From NCBI GenBank assembly GCA_037952775.1, contig JBANAY010000003.1, positions 23,808,001 to 23,872,000 of the forward strand: DNA of 64,000 bases, given 5' to 3'. The stretch is from Clonostachys chloroleuca (Eukaryota > Ascomycota > Sordariomycetes > Hypocreales > Bionectriaceae). Shown here piece after piece: positions 12,052-24,700 of the stretch; within the stretch, counting starts at the first letter, position 1; the number at the start of each line of letters is the position of its first letter. The translations under genes and the position numbers were made by a program. Below the pieces are notes generated by a model, which was not told the DNA's origin, ran no database searches, and saw only the letters and a program-made list of their open reading frames with translations.

Positions 12052-13654
12052 TTTGGATAGTATATCTCTGTGGAATAGTCTACCTGGTTTGGAAGTTCAA
12101 ATTAAGCCTTGGCTTGTAATATATAGTGATATAATGTGCGCCAGCTAGACTGAGAAGGGATGCCTATTCATCATGAATGTATGTGGACCTCAAATTAGCG
12201 GACATTTTTTCGAGTTTAAAGCTTACATTGGCTTATTAAAAGCACTTGACAAGAAAAATCAGAGCGGATAGCTCCTTGGGACAAGTTGGAATATTTCGAC
12301 ATATTTCCTTACGCCCACAGGTTCACTAAACACAGGCAACTACTGCTTTATAATATTGAATTCCACTTAGCACATTGTCTCTGATTTGAGGTTCATAGTG
12401 TTCACATACACGCGGTTATTTTTGTCTACCAGTGTCACGCGATACTTAAATGCATTAATGCCCTACGCAAGCTGCTTAACAACGGCACTATCCCAGATAC
12501 CCTCTCGTCTCCTATTCATACAAAGAAGTTCTAGAGCCTTATATCTAAGAGGAGTATAGTTACAGCGATATAAGACCATGAAAAGCGGTGGAATGCGCCA
12601 AGCGAAAGCGAAAATACGTATTACCCCCTCTCTCAGGTTTCATTTTTCGTTCCAGAGAAACTATTCCACGAGCCCAGGAAGGTAGGTAAGTTCAGCATGC
12701 CCCTGGCGACCAACCACGCCATTATCTCCTATTTCTCACTCTAGTTACTCTCTGCAAACCAATAGATAAGGAACTTCGTTCCACAAGTCCCTAAAACACA
12801 CAGCCCGAGATAGCACCATGCTCCAGGGGCTATTAATAAGCACTACAGCATTTCTGCCATTTACAGAGTGTCTATTAGAGGCCTCAAACAAGTGATCATC
12901 GTGTGAGATACTCTGATATCGCCTGTAGGGATTCATAGTAAGGCGGTCTAGTCAGGATTGCACCCTTTGAAGTATAACATTAATTAGGATCCAGCGAAAG
13001 AGGTGTTAGAGGAGAGGAAGAGGTATACAAATATAGAGTACTAAGTATAAGTTTATCGATTAAAATAAAAATTAATTCAACCAGTAAAATACCTCAACGG
13101 AAATGGGAAGTAAGGATGGCAGCCAGCTCGCCGCCCGTCTAGGCAGCAGGAGTGGAAGTAGGACGCACGTCAGCATGAGACTAAGTGGAATGTAGTAACG
13201 CTATGTAGAAGGATTAGGATGAGTAAGAAAAAGGAGCGAGGGAGAAAGTAAAAAGTTAAAGATACCTCTTTAACTATGTGAAGTTGGTCATCGTCTTATA
13301 TGAGGAAGTCACGTGATATCGGCGATGGTCGTGTAGCGGCGGGCGCACCTTGCCTGTATTTGGCATCTTGCATCTTCGCACTTGTACCATCATAAATGCT
13401 ACCGCACAGTTGTTGTGGTATTTGAGGGGCTCACACCAAGGAAGGCGGTCCAAGGCGAAATTATCTGACGCGAAATGCCGTACATTCTCGCCACCTCAGA
13501 AAGTGCGACTTGTGGATGAGATTAGCATACTTCTGCTCACCGCACCCCCAAAAATGAAAAAGAGAGACAGAAAGAAAGCTGATTATTGTCGCTTGTCGGC
13601 ATGATAGAATCAGTAATCCTAACTTGCATTCAAATCTCCTGAAATAGATTTATT
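12052..13654. other. Unique non-coding region
   Basis: Base composition is close to normal and CA/TG are not depleted, so this is not RIP-mutated repeat. Several short open frames exist, but none resembles a known family or shows splice-linked extension. A GC-rich stretch with a CACGTG box (13311-13316) might be an old promoter. No tRNA or rRNA was recognised. Confidence 0.5.
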
Positions 13655-14082
13655 CCCCTGACCCTAACCCTAAGCTTGGTATCAAAGATCAAGTAATAAC
13701 AGACCACCACTGACTCGAGCCTTCACTGATCCAACCTGAGAACAGCTCGTAGTAATACCTGCAAAACATATACTACTCCCTCTGTCCTGCATCAGCGGAG
13801 AGGTAATAGACTTATCTCTACTTATATTAAACTAACTCAGCAGGATAAGCGAATTAGCGTTCTAATTAATATCTAGAATAGATAAGAGGCTAGTAAACTT
13901 ATATAAATACCCTTTCACCTGTTATATATATTTATCCAGATATACTAGAAGTAGGATAGTAGTATTATAAACTTTATATATCTATTTACTACTAAATACT
14001 TAGTAGATTAATCCTTAAGATTTCTATATTCTAATCTTAGTATATAAAGACTAAATAGTTAGAAATAACTAATTAATAAAAT
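13655..14082 (+). repeat. Fragment of a degenerate retroelement interrupted by the copia insertion
   Basis: The fragment begins with a short telomere-like ccctaaccctaa (13662-13673) followed by cttggtatcaaag, which resembles a tRNA primer-binding site next to an LTR. Further on, a plus-strand frame reads 'STYIKLTQQDKRISVLINI' (about 13815-13870), which is gag-like. RIP density rises towards 14082, where the copia LTR starts. The matching downstream part after 29089 could not be identified with confidence. Confidence 0.35.
13662..13673. repeat. Short interstitial telomere-like repeat
   Basis: Two perfect units of ccctaa with a degenerate third (ccctga) just before. It is too short to show a former chromosome end. 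Confidence 0.4.
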
Positions 14083-14207
14083 TATTAGTATATTAAATAC
14101 TACTAACTAGTAGTTAATAGCTAGAAGCTAGAAGTAGAGCAGTTTACTTAGTTAGAACTGCTCTGGAACTCTATTTATAACTAGTTTACTTCTGTAGCTA
14201 GGATAGT

Positions 14208-14570
14208 TGTGACGGTTGGATGACTTACACTGGACGGGGTCTAGAGTAGGTCGGGGTTGAACTAATCAGAGTATTATTCTGAGTAGTATGATCAGGTTGT
14301 CTTAGGCTGTATAATATGAGTTACTATTAATATATAAGTATTATAGAGCTAGTAATAATAGATATATAGATAATATTATTAATAACTATCTAAAAGAGTA
14401 TTCTATCTAGTGAAATAAATATATATATATACTAGGGGCTTATTAAGGCTTAGTAATAATCCTAAGTTAAAGATTATAAGGATTATTATAAGATCTAAAT
14501 AATCCAGATATAATTAGAGAGAAAAAGTAGGGTCTATATATAATAGTATATATTAGTTAAATTTATAATA
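14208..14570 (-). repeat. Left (3') LTR of gypsy element B
   Basis: This 363-bp repeat starts TGTGACGG and ends TTATAATA; the terminal TA is a mutated CA. It is related to the solo LTR at 1632-2026. Confidence 0.88.
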
Positions 14571-14599
14571 TAATATCCCCTCCCTATTAGTTATATCCT

Positions 14600-15330
14600 T
14601 AAGATCAGATTCAGCAGCCTAGTTAGTAGGTATACTAACTTCCTCCTGTTATTCCTTTACACTTCCTGGAATAATATCTGACTGTATATAGAAATCTCTT
14701 TATAAGAAGACTGTTCAGTATAATTCTTTAATTAATACTATCTTACTTAACCCTTTTATAATAAAGATAGAGTATAGCTACTATAAAGTATATAGCTATA
14801 AATATTTTGGATCTAAGAGCTCTTTATTAAGGTATTTCTATTATATTAAAAATAATTAAGCCTATTATAATACCCAGGGTCTAACTCCCAGCTAGCTATA
14901 TCAGATTACTAATTAGTATAGAAAGCTTAAGTCTGAGCTCAAGGTAGTAGAGAAGTAATATCAACTTATAGATATAAAAATTCAATATCTTTATTAATAA
15001 AAGAAATTATAGCTTAATAAAATAATACAAGCAGTATCTTATAGTATTAATAGTATTAAAGAGCTTGAGTATATTAAGAAGAAGGAGGTAGAAGAGGTAG
15101 CTTATAAGGTAGCTTCTTCCTCGGAAGCTATTTCTTTATCTGAGCCTGTTTTTTCAGAGATCGAGATTAATCCGGTATTTCTTTAAGAGGGTATAGAGTT
15201 TTCCCCTTCTTAGTTTATTAGGATAGGTATTTCTAGGCCTGGTAATACTATTAGATAAGCTTCTAGTAGTTCTTCAGATACCTAGTAGGTTCCCAGGTAT
15301 TATTATTATTAGTATATCCTTTCTATTTAA
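14600..15330 (+). pseudogene. Antisense frame of element B: former cysteine-rich, coiled-coil protein
   Basis: On the plus strand, opposite to pol, one frame runs from about 14770 to 15330 with few stops. First comes a Tyr cluster ('YSYYKVYSYKYFGSKSS', then 'RYFYYIKNN') that looks like a Cys-rich zinc-binding motif in which TGC/TGT became TAC/TAT. Then comes a heptad-like region with 'QYRKLKSELKVVEKQYQL' and 'KELEYIKKKEVEEVAYKVA'. A Ser-rich tail 'SSSEAISLSEPVFSEIEI' follows. The composition is protein-like, not a mirror of pol. It sits between the end of pol and the 3' LTR. I infer a small accessory protein; its function is unknown. Confidence 0.55.
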
Positions 15331-15429
15331 TAAAGTAGAATATTTATCTATTTCTAACTTCCTTTTTTAGTATTTTTTCTGGTTTATATTCTTCTTTATA
15401 GATCTTAATTAGATAATCTTAGTCTGGAG

Positions 15430-18400
15430 TATTTTCTAGTACTTTTTTAAGTAATAAGATATAAAAAACTAGGTAGATATATATTATATCCAGTAGTAAT
15501 AGTTTATAGTTAGTATCTGATTTTTTATTTTTAATTTTAAATAGTTTAAGTTTTTTATAGTTTAATTTATTACTTAGTTATATTATTATAATATTTTTAT
15601 AAAGTAAGTAGACTTTATCTCCCTCCTTTAAGATTAATCCTTTTAATCTTATTTTATTATAGTATTTCTTTATTCTTTCCTGGATAAATTCTAATTCTGT
15701 TTTTATCTCTATATATAATAAGTATAATATTTCTTTCGTAAGTATAGCGATAGGTATATTTAGTCTATTAAGTATTTATTAGTTCTGGAATTCTGATTTA
15801 TAGCTATAGTTTGTATATATAGATATAAGCTGGGTAGATTCTTATACTGAGCTATTATATATAATCTAAGCTATAGATAATAGTTATATCTAATTATCTT
15901 ATTTATAATTAATATATACTTATAAGTATTATTCTAATATTTAGTTTAAATATTCTGTTTATCTATTACTCTGGGGGTAGTAAGCTATTAAAAGCTTATA
16001 CTTAGTATCTATTTATACTATAAGTAATTATTAAAATTTAGAGGTAAAAGTTATTCCTCTATCTAAGATTATTTCTTCAGATAATCTATAGTAACTAACT
16101 ATATATTATAGGAATTAGTATATAAGGTCTTCTGTAGAGCTTGCTTCCTTATATAGAATAAAATATCTATACTTTATAAATCTATTAATAATAACTAGGA
16201 TACTATTATACTATACTCCTATTATAGATTCTATTAATAATAGTAACTTAATAATATAGTTAAAGGATATTAATTACTATAGTTATTCTAATACTAAAAC
16301 TAGTTTAAGTTCTCTATATAGTTTATATCTTATAGATTTAATCTGTATATAAGTATTATATTCTGAAACTATAGTTTATATATCTTTTTATAGACCAGGG
16401 TAATTATAATATTATTTTATTCAGTTAAATATTTTCTTAACTCCTTAATATCCTAAGAGCAGGTACTTATAGATTTCCTTAATAAGTACTATTCTTATAT
16501 TTTATTATAGTATTTTTATATCTAATATAGCTTCTATCTGGGCTTTAGTATATACTGTTTCTCTTAGTATAGTACTTAAAGTTTATTATACTAAATATCC
16601 TTTATTAGTTATTAAGAATAGTTATCTATTAGTCTTTAGGATTATTTATTTATACTCAGATTTCCAGCTAAGAGTATTAGCTTATCTATTTTCTAATCTC
16701 TTTCAATATATAATTTTATAGTTAAATTTGGATAAGTATTCAGTATAGTATATTTATTATCTATTAAGTTATTAAGTTATAGCGAAATACTGAATATTCT
16801 TATAATCTATATATATCTTAACCTTATATTATATTCCTAGGCAGTAGTATTTGAATTCTTCGAATATATATATTATAGCTATAAATTCTTTATTATAGAT
16901 AGGGTAGTTAAGTTCTATACTGTATAGCTTCTTCGAGTAGAATACTATAGGGTATAGTCTACCTTTATTATCTCTTTAGCTGATTTATATACTAATTATA
17001 AAGTCTGAAGTATTAGTTTTGAGTTCTATTTCCTTATTCGGGTTGAATATCTATAGTATAGGTTTATTAGTTATACAGAGTTTAATATTAGTAAATACTT
17101 ACTAATATTTCGAGTTCTATTAAAATTCCTTTTCTTTCTTTATTAGATTATATAGTAGTATAGTAATCTTTCTATAGTTTTTAATAAATTATTAGTAGTA
17201 ATTAGTAAATCCGAGGAAGGCTTATACTTCTTTAATATTTATTAGTTCCTTCTATTCGGAGACTATAGTAATTTTACCTTTTTCTATTTATATTTTATTA
17301 GATTAAATAGTATATTCTAGGAAGTTAACTTCCTTAATATAAAACTAACTTTTCTTAGGTTCTACTAGGAGATTTATATCTTCTAGTTTCTTTAGGACCT
17401 TATATATATATTCCTTATATATATCTAGGTTATCTAAGAATATTAAGATATTATTAAGATATATAACTATAAAGATATTAAGATACTTCTGAAGTACTTA
17501 ATTAATTATTTATTAGAATATTATAGGTATATTTATTAGTTTAAAGGGTATAATAAGATATTTATATAAGCTAAACTTTATTCTAAATACTATTTTCTAT
17601 TTATCTCCTTCTTTTATTTATATTAAGTTATAAGCTCCCTTTAGATCTAGTATAGTAAACTACTATTTACCCTATAACTAGTTTCTAAGTTCTATAATTA
17701 GTAGTAAGAGTATTCTATCTTTATATATAATCTTATTTAGCTAGTAATAGTTAATAACTAAATAGAGTTTACTATTTTTCTTAGATATAAATATTATAGG
17801 ATATCCTACGGATAAAGTTAATAATTATATATAGCCTTTTACTAATATATTATTAATATATTTATAGAGTATTTATAACTAAGGTTCTATAAGGTTATAG
17901 AGTTTATAGAAGGCTAGTTCTCCTCTATTAATAATAGAGATTTTATAATCCTATTAGCTATATTATAGTAACCCGGTCTCTAGGGTTTTCTTAAATAGCT
18001 TATTATATTTCCAGTATTCCTTCGGGATATAATCCAGTCTTCCCTTTTTAAGGTATTTCTCTTTATCTTCTTATAGTTATTCCTTTCTTACTTATTTATA
18101 CTATATATTAAACTTAATATTATAGTTATATTTTTATTAATTTATTATATATATCTAATTAATAAAATCTATTTCTAGGGGTTATTCTAATTTTTATATC
18201 TGATCTAAGATTTATTTTATTTATTATAATTCTTAGCAGGATAGATTCCTTAGTATACTAGGTTATAGTACTATTAAGACTGTAACTACTATATCTACTT
18301 ATTATTATAAGTTATTATTTTGGTTTTTTATAGTAGTACTTTCAGTTATTAAGGAATTATTATATTCTTCTAATATCTAATAAAATTTTAATTTTTATTA

Positions 18401-21250
18401 ATCCTAATATAGGTTTATAAGAGTATCCCTCTACTCTATATAGCTAGTAAACTAGTCTATTAGTAGGTTTATATCTTATAACTATAGTAATCCTAATATA
18501 ATATTATAGGAATTTAATAGTACTAAGTTATATATAATATTAAATTCTTTCCCTTAGATTTCAGTTATAAAGTAATTAGTTTTAGAGTTAATAATTCTAT
18601 TATTATATTTAAATAATATTCTATCTGGAGTTATAATATTATAGGACTTCTTCTTTATTCTCTATAGTAAGCAGAGTTAGTTAATTACTACTAGTAAGAT
18701 ATAATTATATAATACTCTATAGTCTATCTATACTATAAGCTAGTATCCCTTAATCTTAATATCTATAATAATATTAATTAAATTTCCTCCCTTAATAGCT
18801 CCTAGGGTCTTCTAATTTAATATTATTTTACTATATTATAGCCCTATTATAGATAGTTTATATTATTTTTTACCTAGTTAACTTATTATTTAAGCTATTC
18901 TTACTCTTTTTTATTCTTAGGTACTTATTTTAGGATATCTATAAGAGTTCTTAGTTTATCTATAGAACCAGAGATAAATTATTTATATTTCTTTTTCTAA
19001 TTATTTAGTTTATTAATTAGTATAGGTATTCTATTATTAGAGTAGGCTTTATTCTATTCCTTTTTATTAGTAGAGGTAATTTCTTATTCCTCTATATTAC
19101 TACTTTCTCTACTATCTATTAGAGATAGTATACCTTATTTATAGTATTATCTTATTTCTTCTTCCTATAGCTAGTATTACTATAGATATATTTTAGCAGG
19201 GTTTATATTATTATTACTATACTTAGCTAGTTCTAGTACTATTATTTTAGCTTCTAGATAGTTCCTATATTTCTAGTTATAGTATTATTCAATTCGATTA
19301 TTATATTTAGCTATTACTTAGTCTTTAAGGTTCTTATTTTTATACTATAGTTTGATCTTGGCTTTTTTATAAACCTTATATCTTAGTTCAGGATATAATT
19401 CTACTAGTAGTTTACTATAGGTATATTCTTCAGAGTATTCTTCTAGATCTTTCTTAAATATAGTATATTATTTTATACCCTATTATTAGTATATAAATCA
19501 CTATATTTATTCTATAGTATATTTATTAGGTATTCTTCTATTAGGATATAGAAAGAAATTATTCTTAGCTTTCTCTATTTAATATACTTAATACTAATTA
19601 TTATAGTAGGTTATCTATAATTCCAGAGGATAGTTATATATCTATATTATCTTTATATAGGTCGGTATCTTATATATACTATTACTAAGCTATATAGTAC
19701 TAATAGTATTATTTTTAAAAATAACTAGTTCTTCTAATATATCTGGATATTATTCCTATATCTTCTTTTAGTAGTAAGTATAGAGTTTGCTATATTCAGC
19801 TTTAATTTCTATCCTTATCTACTAGTATTATTCTTTCTCTATAGAGTTTTATAGAATAACTCTATTAGTATAGCAGAATATATATTTATATTTAGTAGGT
19901 AGTCTAAATCCTAGAACTAGTTCCCTTTATTTAAGCTTTTCCTTAAGCTCTTAGAAGATCTACTAGATTTTTTCTTATTATTTCCTAGCTATACTGAGTT
20001 TTATATATTCCTCAGGTTCTAGTACTTCTTAGAAAATAGGTATATCTTTTAGAGGGTATTTAGGAATTATAATAGTTATAGGAGTTTCCTTTTAGTTAAT
20101 TTTATATATTATTCCTAAAACTTTAGTATTAGTTTTCCTAATTACTCCTAGTTACTTCTTACTATCTTTAGCAGGTTTTTAATCTTTCTTTTTATCTTTC
20201 TTAGGTTCTGAATATTAGGGTAAAATATATCTAACCTTATTATAGTTATAGTATTTATATTTCTCTATAGCTCCTAGCTCTATAGATCCTATATATATCC
20301 CAGAGGCTGTAGTATACTACTATTATAGTTTTCTAGTATTAGTAAAATAGGTTATTTTCCTATTATAGGTTTACTAATAATATTACTAGTTATTAATTCT
20401 TATAGCTATAGTTATATATTTATAAATACTTTTTAGCTTATCTTCCTTATATAGTTCTTCTTAAATTTCCTTCTTAAATTAGTTAAAATAGTAGGATATA
20501 GTATATTCCTTATTCTATCCAGTCTTAACTAGCAGCTGGAGGTAGTAAGTACTAAAGGTTAAATATAATCCTTTCTAAGTAAGTATATTAATCTTATATT
20601 CTGCCTTATACTTTTTATTTTAAATACTAAAGGTCTATTTAAGAACTTCTATAAAGTAATTAAAATTTATTATAATATTAATAGTTTATTAGCTTTCTTA
20701 TTTACTAAGGTATTTCCTTATAATAGGTTTAAACTAGTTAAATATAACTTCCTTAAGTTATAAGTAGGTATATATAACCTTCCTTTTACTAGTATTAAGT
20801 ATAATAAGGAAGTAGTTAAAGTATATTTAGAGTTAAGTTATAAATCCCTAAAGTTTATTTTGAATTCTATTAAATATCTCGGGTAGTAGTAGCTTAAGTA
20901 GTTACTCTAGCTCTCTTCCTTGAACTATAGTTACAGCCTGAGTATAGAGATTAGTATTTATAGCAGCTTACTATACTATAAGGTTTATTATATTAGCTAA
21001 CTCCTGATAGGTGTTTGTAAGATATATATTAAGCTAGTTAACTTGGTCTTATAAGAGCTGTATTTCCTTAGTATAGTTATTATTATCCTCGCTGCTATTA
21101 TTACTATCCTTATCTATAGTATTATCCTCGATAGTTAGAGTAGGTAGGTTATTATTAGCAGCAGGAGTATACTATTACTAGGCTTAGGGTACTATAGTAG
21201 CTATAATATCTTCTTTATTATTATATAGTAATTAAGATAAGGTAATTAGC
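15430..21250 (-). pseudogene. gag-pol of gypsy element B (RIP-inactivated)
   Basis: The minus strand carries reverse transcriptase with 'FTILDLKGAYNLI' (about 17660-17622), 'YLNNILIFLDN' (a mutated Y-L-D-D box, about 17460-17430) and 'AFLGFTNYY'. RNase H follows, with 'ELNYPIYNKEFIAI' and 'LENRQANTLS'-like residues. Integrase comes next, with 'YYNYPGL', 'DRFIKYRYFI'-like and 'YYPQSNRQTE'-like motifs (about 16450-15800). Pol ends near 15440. Gag lies towards 19000-21200. Stops are nearly all TAA/TAG from CAA/CAG/TGG, and indels look rare. Confidence 0.85.
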
Positions 21251-21269
21251 TAAATAAGAATTATTAATA

Positions 21270-21631
21270 TATAACAGTTGGATAACTTATACTGAACAGG
21301 GTCTAGGGTAGGTCAGGGTTAAACTAATTAGAGTATTATTCTAAGTAGTATAATCAGGTTATCTTAGGCTGTATAATATAAGTTACTATTAATATATAAG
21401 TATTATAGAGTTAGTAATAATAGATATATAGATAATATTATTAATAACTATCTAAAAGAGTATTCTATCTAGTAAAATAAATATATATATATACTAGGGG
21501 CTTATTAAGGCTTAGTAATAATTCTGAGTTAAAGATTATAAGGATTATTATAAGATCCGAATAATCCAGGTATAATTAGAGAGAAAAGTGGGGTCTATAT
21601 ATAATAGTATATATTGGTTAAATTTATAATA
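21270..21631 (-). repeat. Right (5') LTR of gypsy element B
   Basis: Partner of 14208-14570 (362 bp), more heavily mutated at its start (TATAACAG for TGTGACGG). It is followed directly by target copy atagt, after which the copia LTR resumes. Confidence 0.88.
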
Positions 21632-21700
21632 ATAGTAACTTAATTAATTACTTTTAACCTATCTACTCTATAGTATATACTTTAGAAAAGCCTTCTAATA

Positions 21701-24700
21701 CTAATTAGTAGTTATATAGTAGCTATAGATTAGTAAAGAAGAAGAGATAGAATTTCCTAAACGCTTAGGGAAGTATAGTTCTCCTGTAAGTACTAGTCTT
21801 ATACTATAGAACTATATATAATATATAATATAATAATACTATTATCTTTTATATACTCTGAACAGTTACTTTAGAGATTACTTATTTCTCTAATAATACT
21901 ATTAGTACTAGAAATACTTCTAAAGAGTATTATATTATATATACCTCCCTATTAATATAGATAGGAGTAATTAATAAGATTACTTCTTTCTCTAACTACC
22001 TAATCTTAAGAGTTTACTCTTATAGAATACTCTCCCTTTCCTAACTCTAGAAGGAAATAAAATAATCCCTTATACTTCTCTCTTACTATTACTCTATTTC
22101 CTATAATCTATTAGAATCCTTCTAAATAGAGATTCTAGTTCTTTAAATAAGGGTAAAACTCTATATTCTCCTATTATAAAAATATATATATATTTTAGAA
22201 CCTACCTCTTAAGTAAGTATAATAGTACTATTAGTATAAACTATACCTATACTAATCCCCTTTAATTATAATAAAGTAGAAGAGGTTTTTAATATAATCA
22301 GACTAATAAAGATCTATATAAATAATATTAACTAAATAAACTGCTTAACTTTAGCAGCCTAGATAACTACCTAAGAACTTACTAATATATATATAGTATA
22401 TTATATATACTACTATAAATATACCAGGCTATATAGTAATAACTTACTAGATAAGTTTATATATAACTTTAGGAACTAGTTAATAGAAAAGTTTATACTC
22501 CTAAATAATAGTATTACTAAGGAGTTAAAATATATTCTATAATATAGTAGTATATATACTGGCCCTGTAAATAATATATCTAAAGTAGCTCTTAATAATA
22601 TATAGAAACTAGAGAACCTACTAGAATAGTTAAATAATTAATAGTTCCTTATAAATACCTTTAATCTGAACTCCTAGGTATTCTAATTATAAAAGTAATA
22701 CAGGAAGTTTTAAGAATATATAGTACTAATACTATAAATACCCTAAAAAAGGAATATAATCTATATAATTAAGATAGATAAGATAGAAATACCTAAGAGG
22801 AATAAGGAGTTAATCTAATAAGTACTTATACCTCCTAGGAATCTAGTTCTAAGATAAGAACCAGGAGGCTATATATATAAATTATATAATCTATACTATA
22901 ACCTTATATCTGAGTAAAGCCTTAAAATAGGTATAATAGCTATATAAGAACTTATAGCTTTCCAGAAGCTATATAATATAAAAGAGTACTTATTTAGTAG
23001 GGAACTATATAATATACTTAATATTAAAGTTAGAATAATACTAAATACTTATAAATCTTATAATATATAGCTAAGTAGATTTAAAACTATTTTCTTCTAA
23101 ATCCTTAAAGGGAATATATAGGATTTCTAGTTCTAATATATTAAAGAAGAATATACCTTCAGAGAGATATATTTTAAACTAAAGTAATACTTTAATAATA
23201 CTATTAATAAATAGTAGTATTATTATAACTAGACTTAAACTAGTATTACTTTAATATAGATAAATAGAGAATATAAGGACTTTATAATATATCAGATACT
23301 ATAAAAAGTCTTTACTATCCTAATAAGAGTATAGAAAGTACTTAGAGGTACTTATACAGGGGATAATAACTTATAAGCTATAGTAGTAAGAGTATATAGA
23401 GGTTTAAAGGAACTGGAAATAGTACTCTAAAGAGAGTAGATAAATACTAAAGCTCTAATATAATATCTTATATTAGTATTAGAAATAAACCTATTAAGAT
23501 AACTAGAATAAAGCCTAATAACTTTAGTAGTCCAGGATATAATAAGAAATATATATCTTATTAACTAGTAATATTAATATATCTAGAAGCTACTAAATAG
23601 AATATAATAGTAGCTCTATTATATTTAAAATATATAGAGTAGACTGTTTAATAGAAGCTTTACTAGCTAGAACTAAGAACTATAGAAGAATAGCTAGAGA
23701 GAGTACTACTTTATTTATAATAAGCCTAGTTATTAGTTTATAAACTATCTGCAGAAGAGATCTAAAGTATACTACTAATTTATAACTAAATTCCTTAAAG
23801 TAGAAGAGGAAGTAGAAGAAGATAATATACTAGAAGAATTTAAATAGTAGATTTAAGACTAAGAAGGGATTAATAACCGGTTTAAAATAGCAGACTATAG
23901 AGATCCTAATAATTATAATAACCCAGATAAGGAAGACTAGTATATAAGTAGTAATAAATAATATCTAATATAATATCTACTTAATAAGATATTCTAGTAC
24001 TTACTCTCTAGAGAGAAGATTAAAAGAAAGCTATAAGATCTCTTATAATTTATTATTAAGGAAGATATATAATATAATTCCAGGGGATTATACTAAATAT
24101 AGGTACTTTATTAATCTTAACTATAGATAAACTATAATTTAAAGTACTTAAATAAATTAATCTATTAATTAAACTAGATACTATAGCTAATATAAAGAGT
24201 ATTAAGTTTAGAAAGAAGCTTATAGAGTTATTTAGTATAATAAAGTTATAGACTCTATTCAGACCTATTATATTTTATATAATAAACTCAGAGACCCCTT
24301 TCCTAATATACCTTTAAGATATAGACTATTTAAATATTAAGTTTAGGAATATAATTAATAAAGTAGTTAGAACTATAGATAGTCTTTCTGCTCTAACTAT
24401 AAGGAAATAGAGCTATATATAGTTCTTTTCTAAATATATACTAATAGCTAATATAGCCTACTTAATAGAACTAGAGCTAAGATAACTCTATTACTACTTT
24501 AGTTACCTATTAGTAGAAAGGCTATATAGGCTCTTAGAAAAAGCAGATTATAAGGATATAAATAAAGAAGTAATAAAAAAGATTAAATACTTCTGCTACT
24601 AATATTAAACTTATAGCCTAGTTCTGAAATACTTTAAATTCAGACTATAAGATAATCTTAACTTTAACTATAAGATTATAGTTAATATTATATATCTACT

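Larger units (their letters stand above)
14208..21631 (-). mobile_element. Ty3/gypsy LTR retrotransposon B, RIP-mutated, inside the copia LTR
   Basis: The LTRs are 14208-14570 and 21270-21631. They are flanked by the exact target duplication atagt (14203-14207, 21632-21636). A polypurine tract on the minus strand (complement of ccccteccct-like sequence at about 14575-14585, ccccctccct in class) adjoins the left LTR, so the element reads right to left. Pol is clearly gypsy. The 7.4-kb length is typical. The uninterrupted copia LTR at 28901-29089 shows the pre-insertion site (aggataataactt), confirming the boundaries. Confidence 0.9.

Noticed and set aside
12745..12936. 63-codon minus-strand open frame
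   Set aside because: No recognisable protein features and isolated from any gene.
13350..13604. 84-codon plus-strand open frame
   Set aside because: The translation shows no domain or coherent composition; it lies in unique non-coding DNA.
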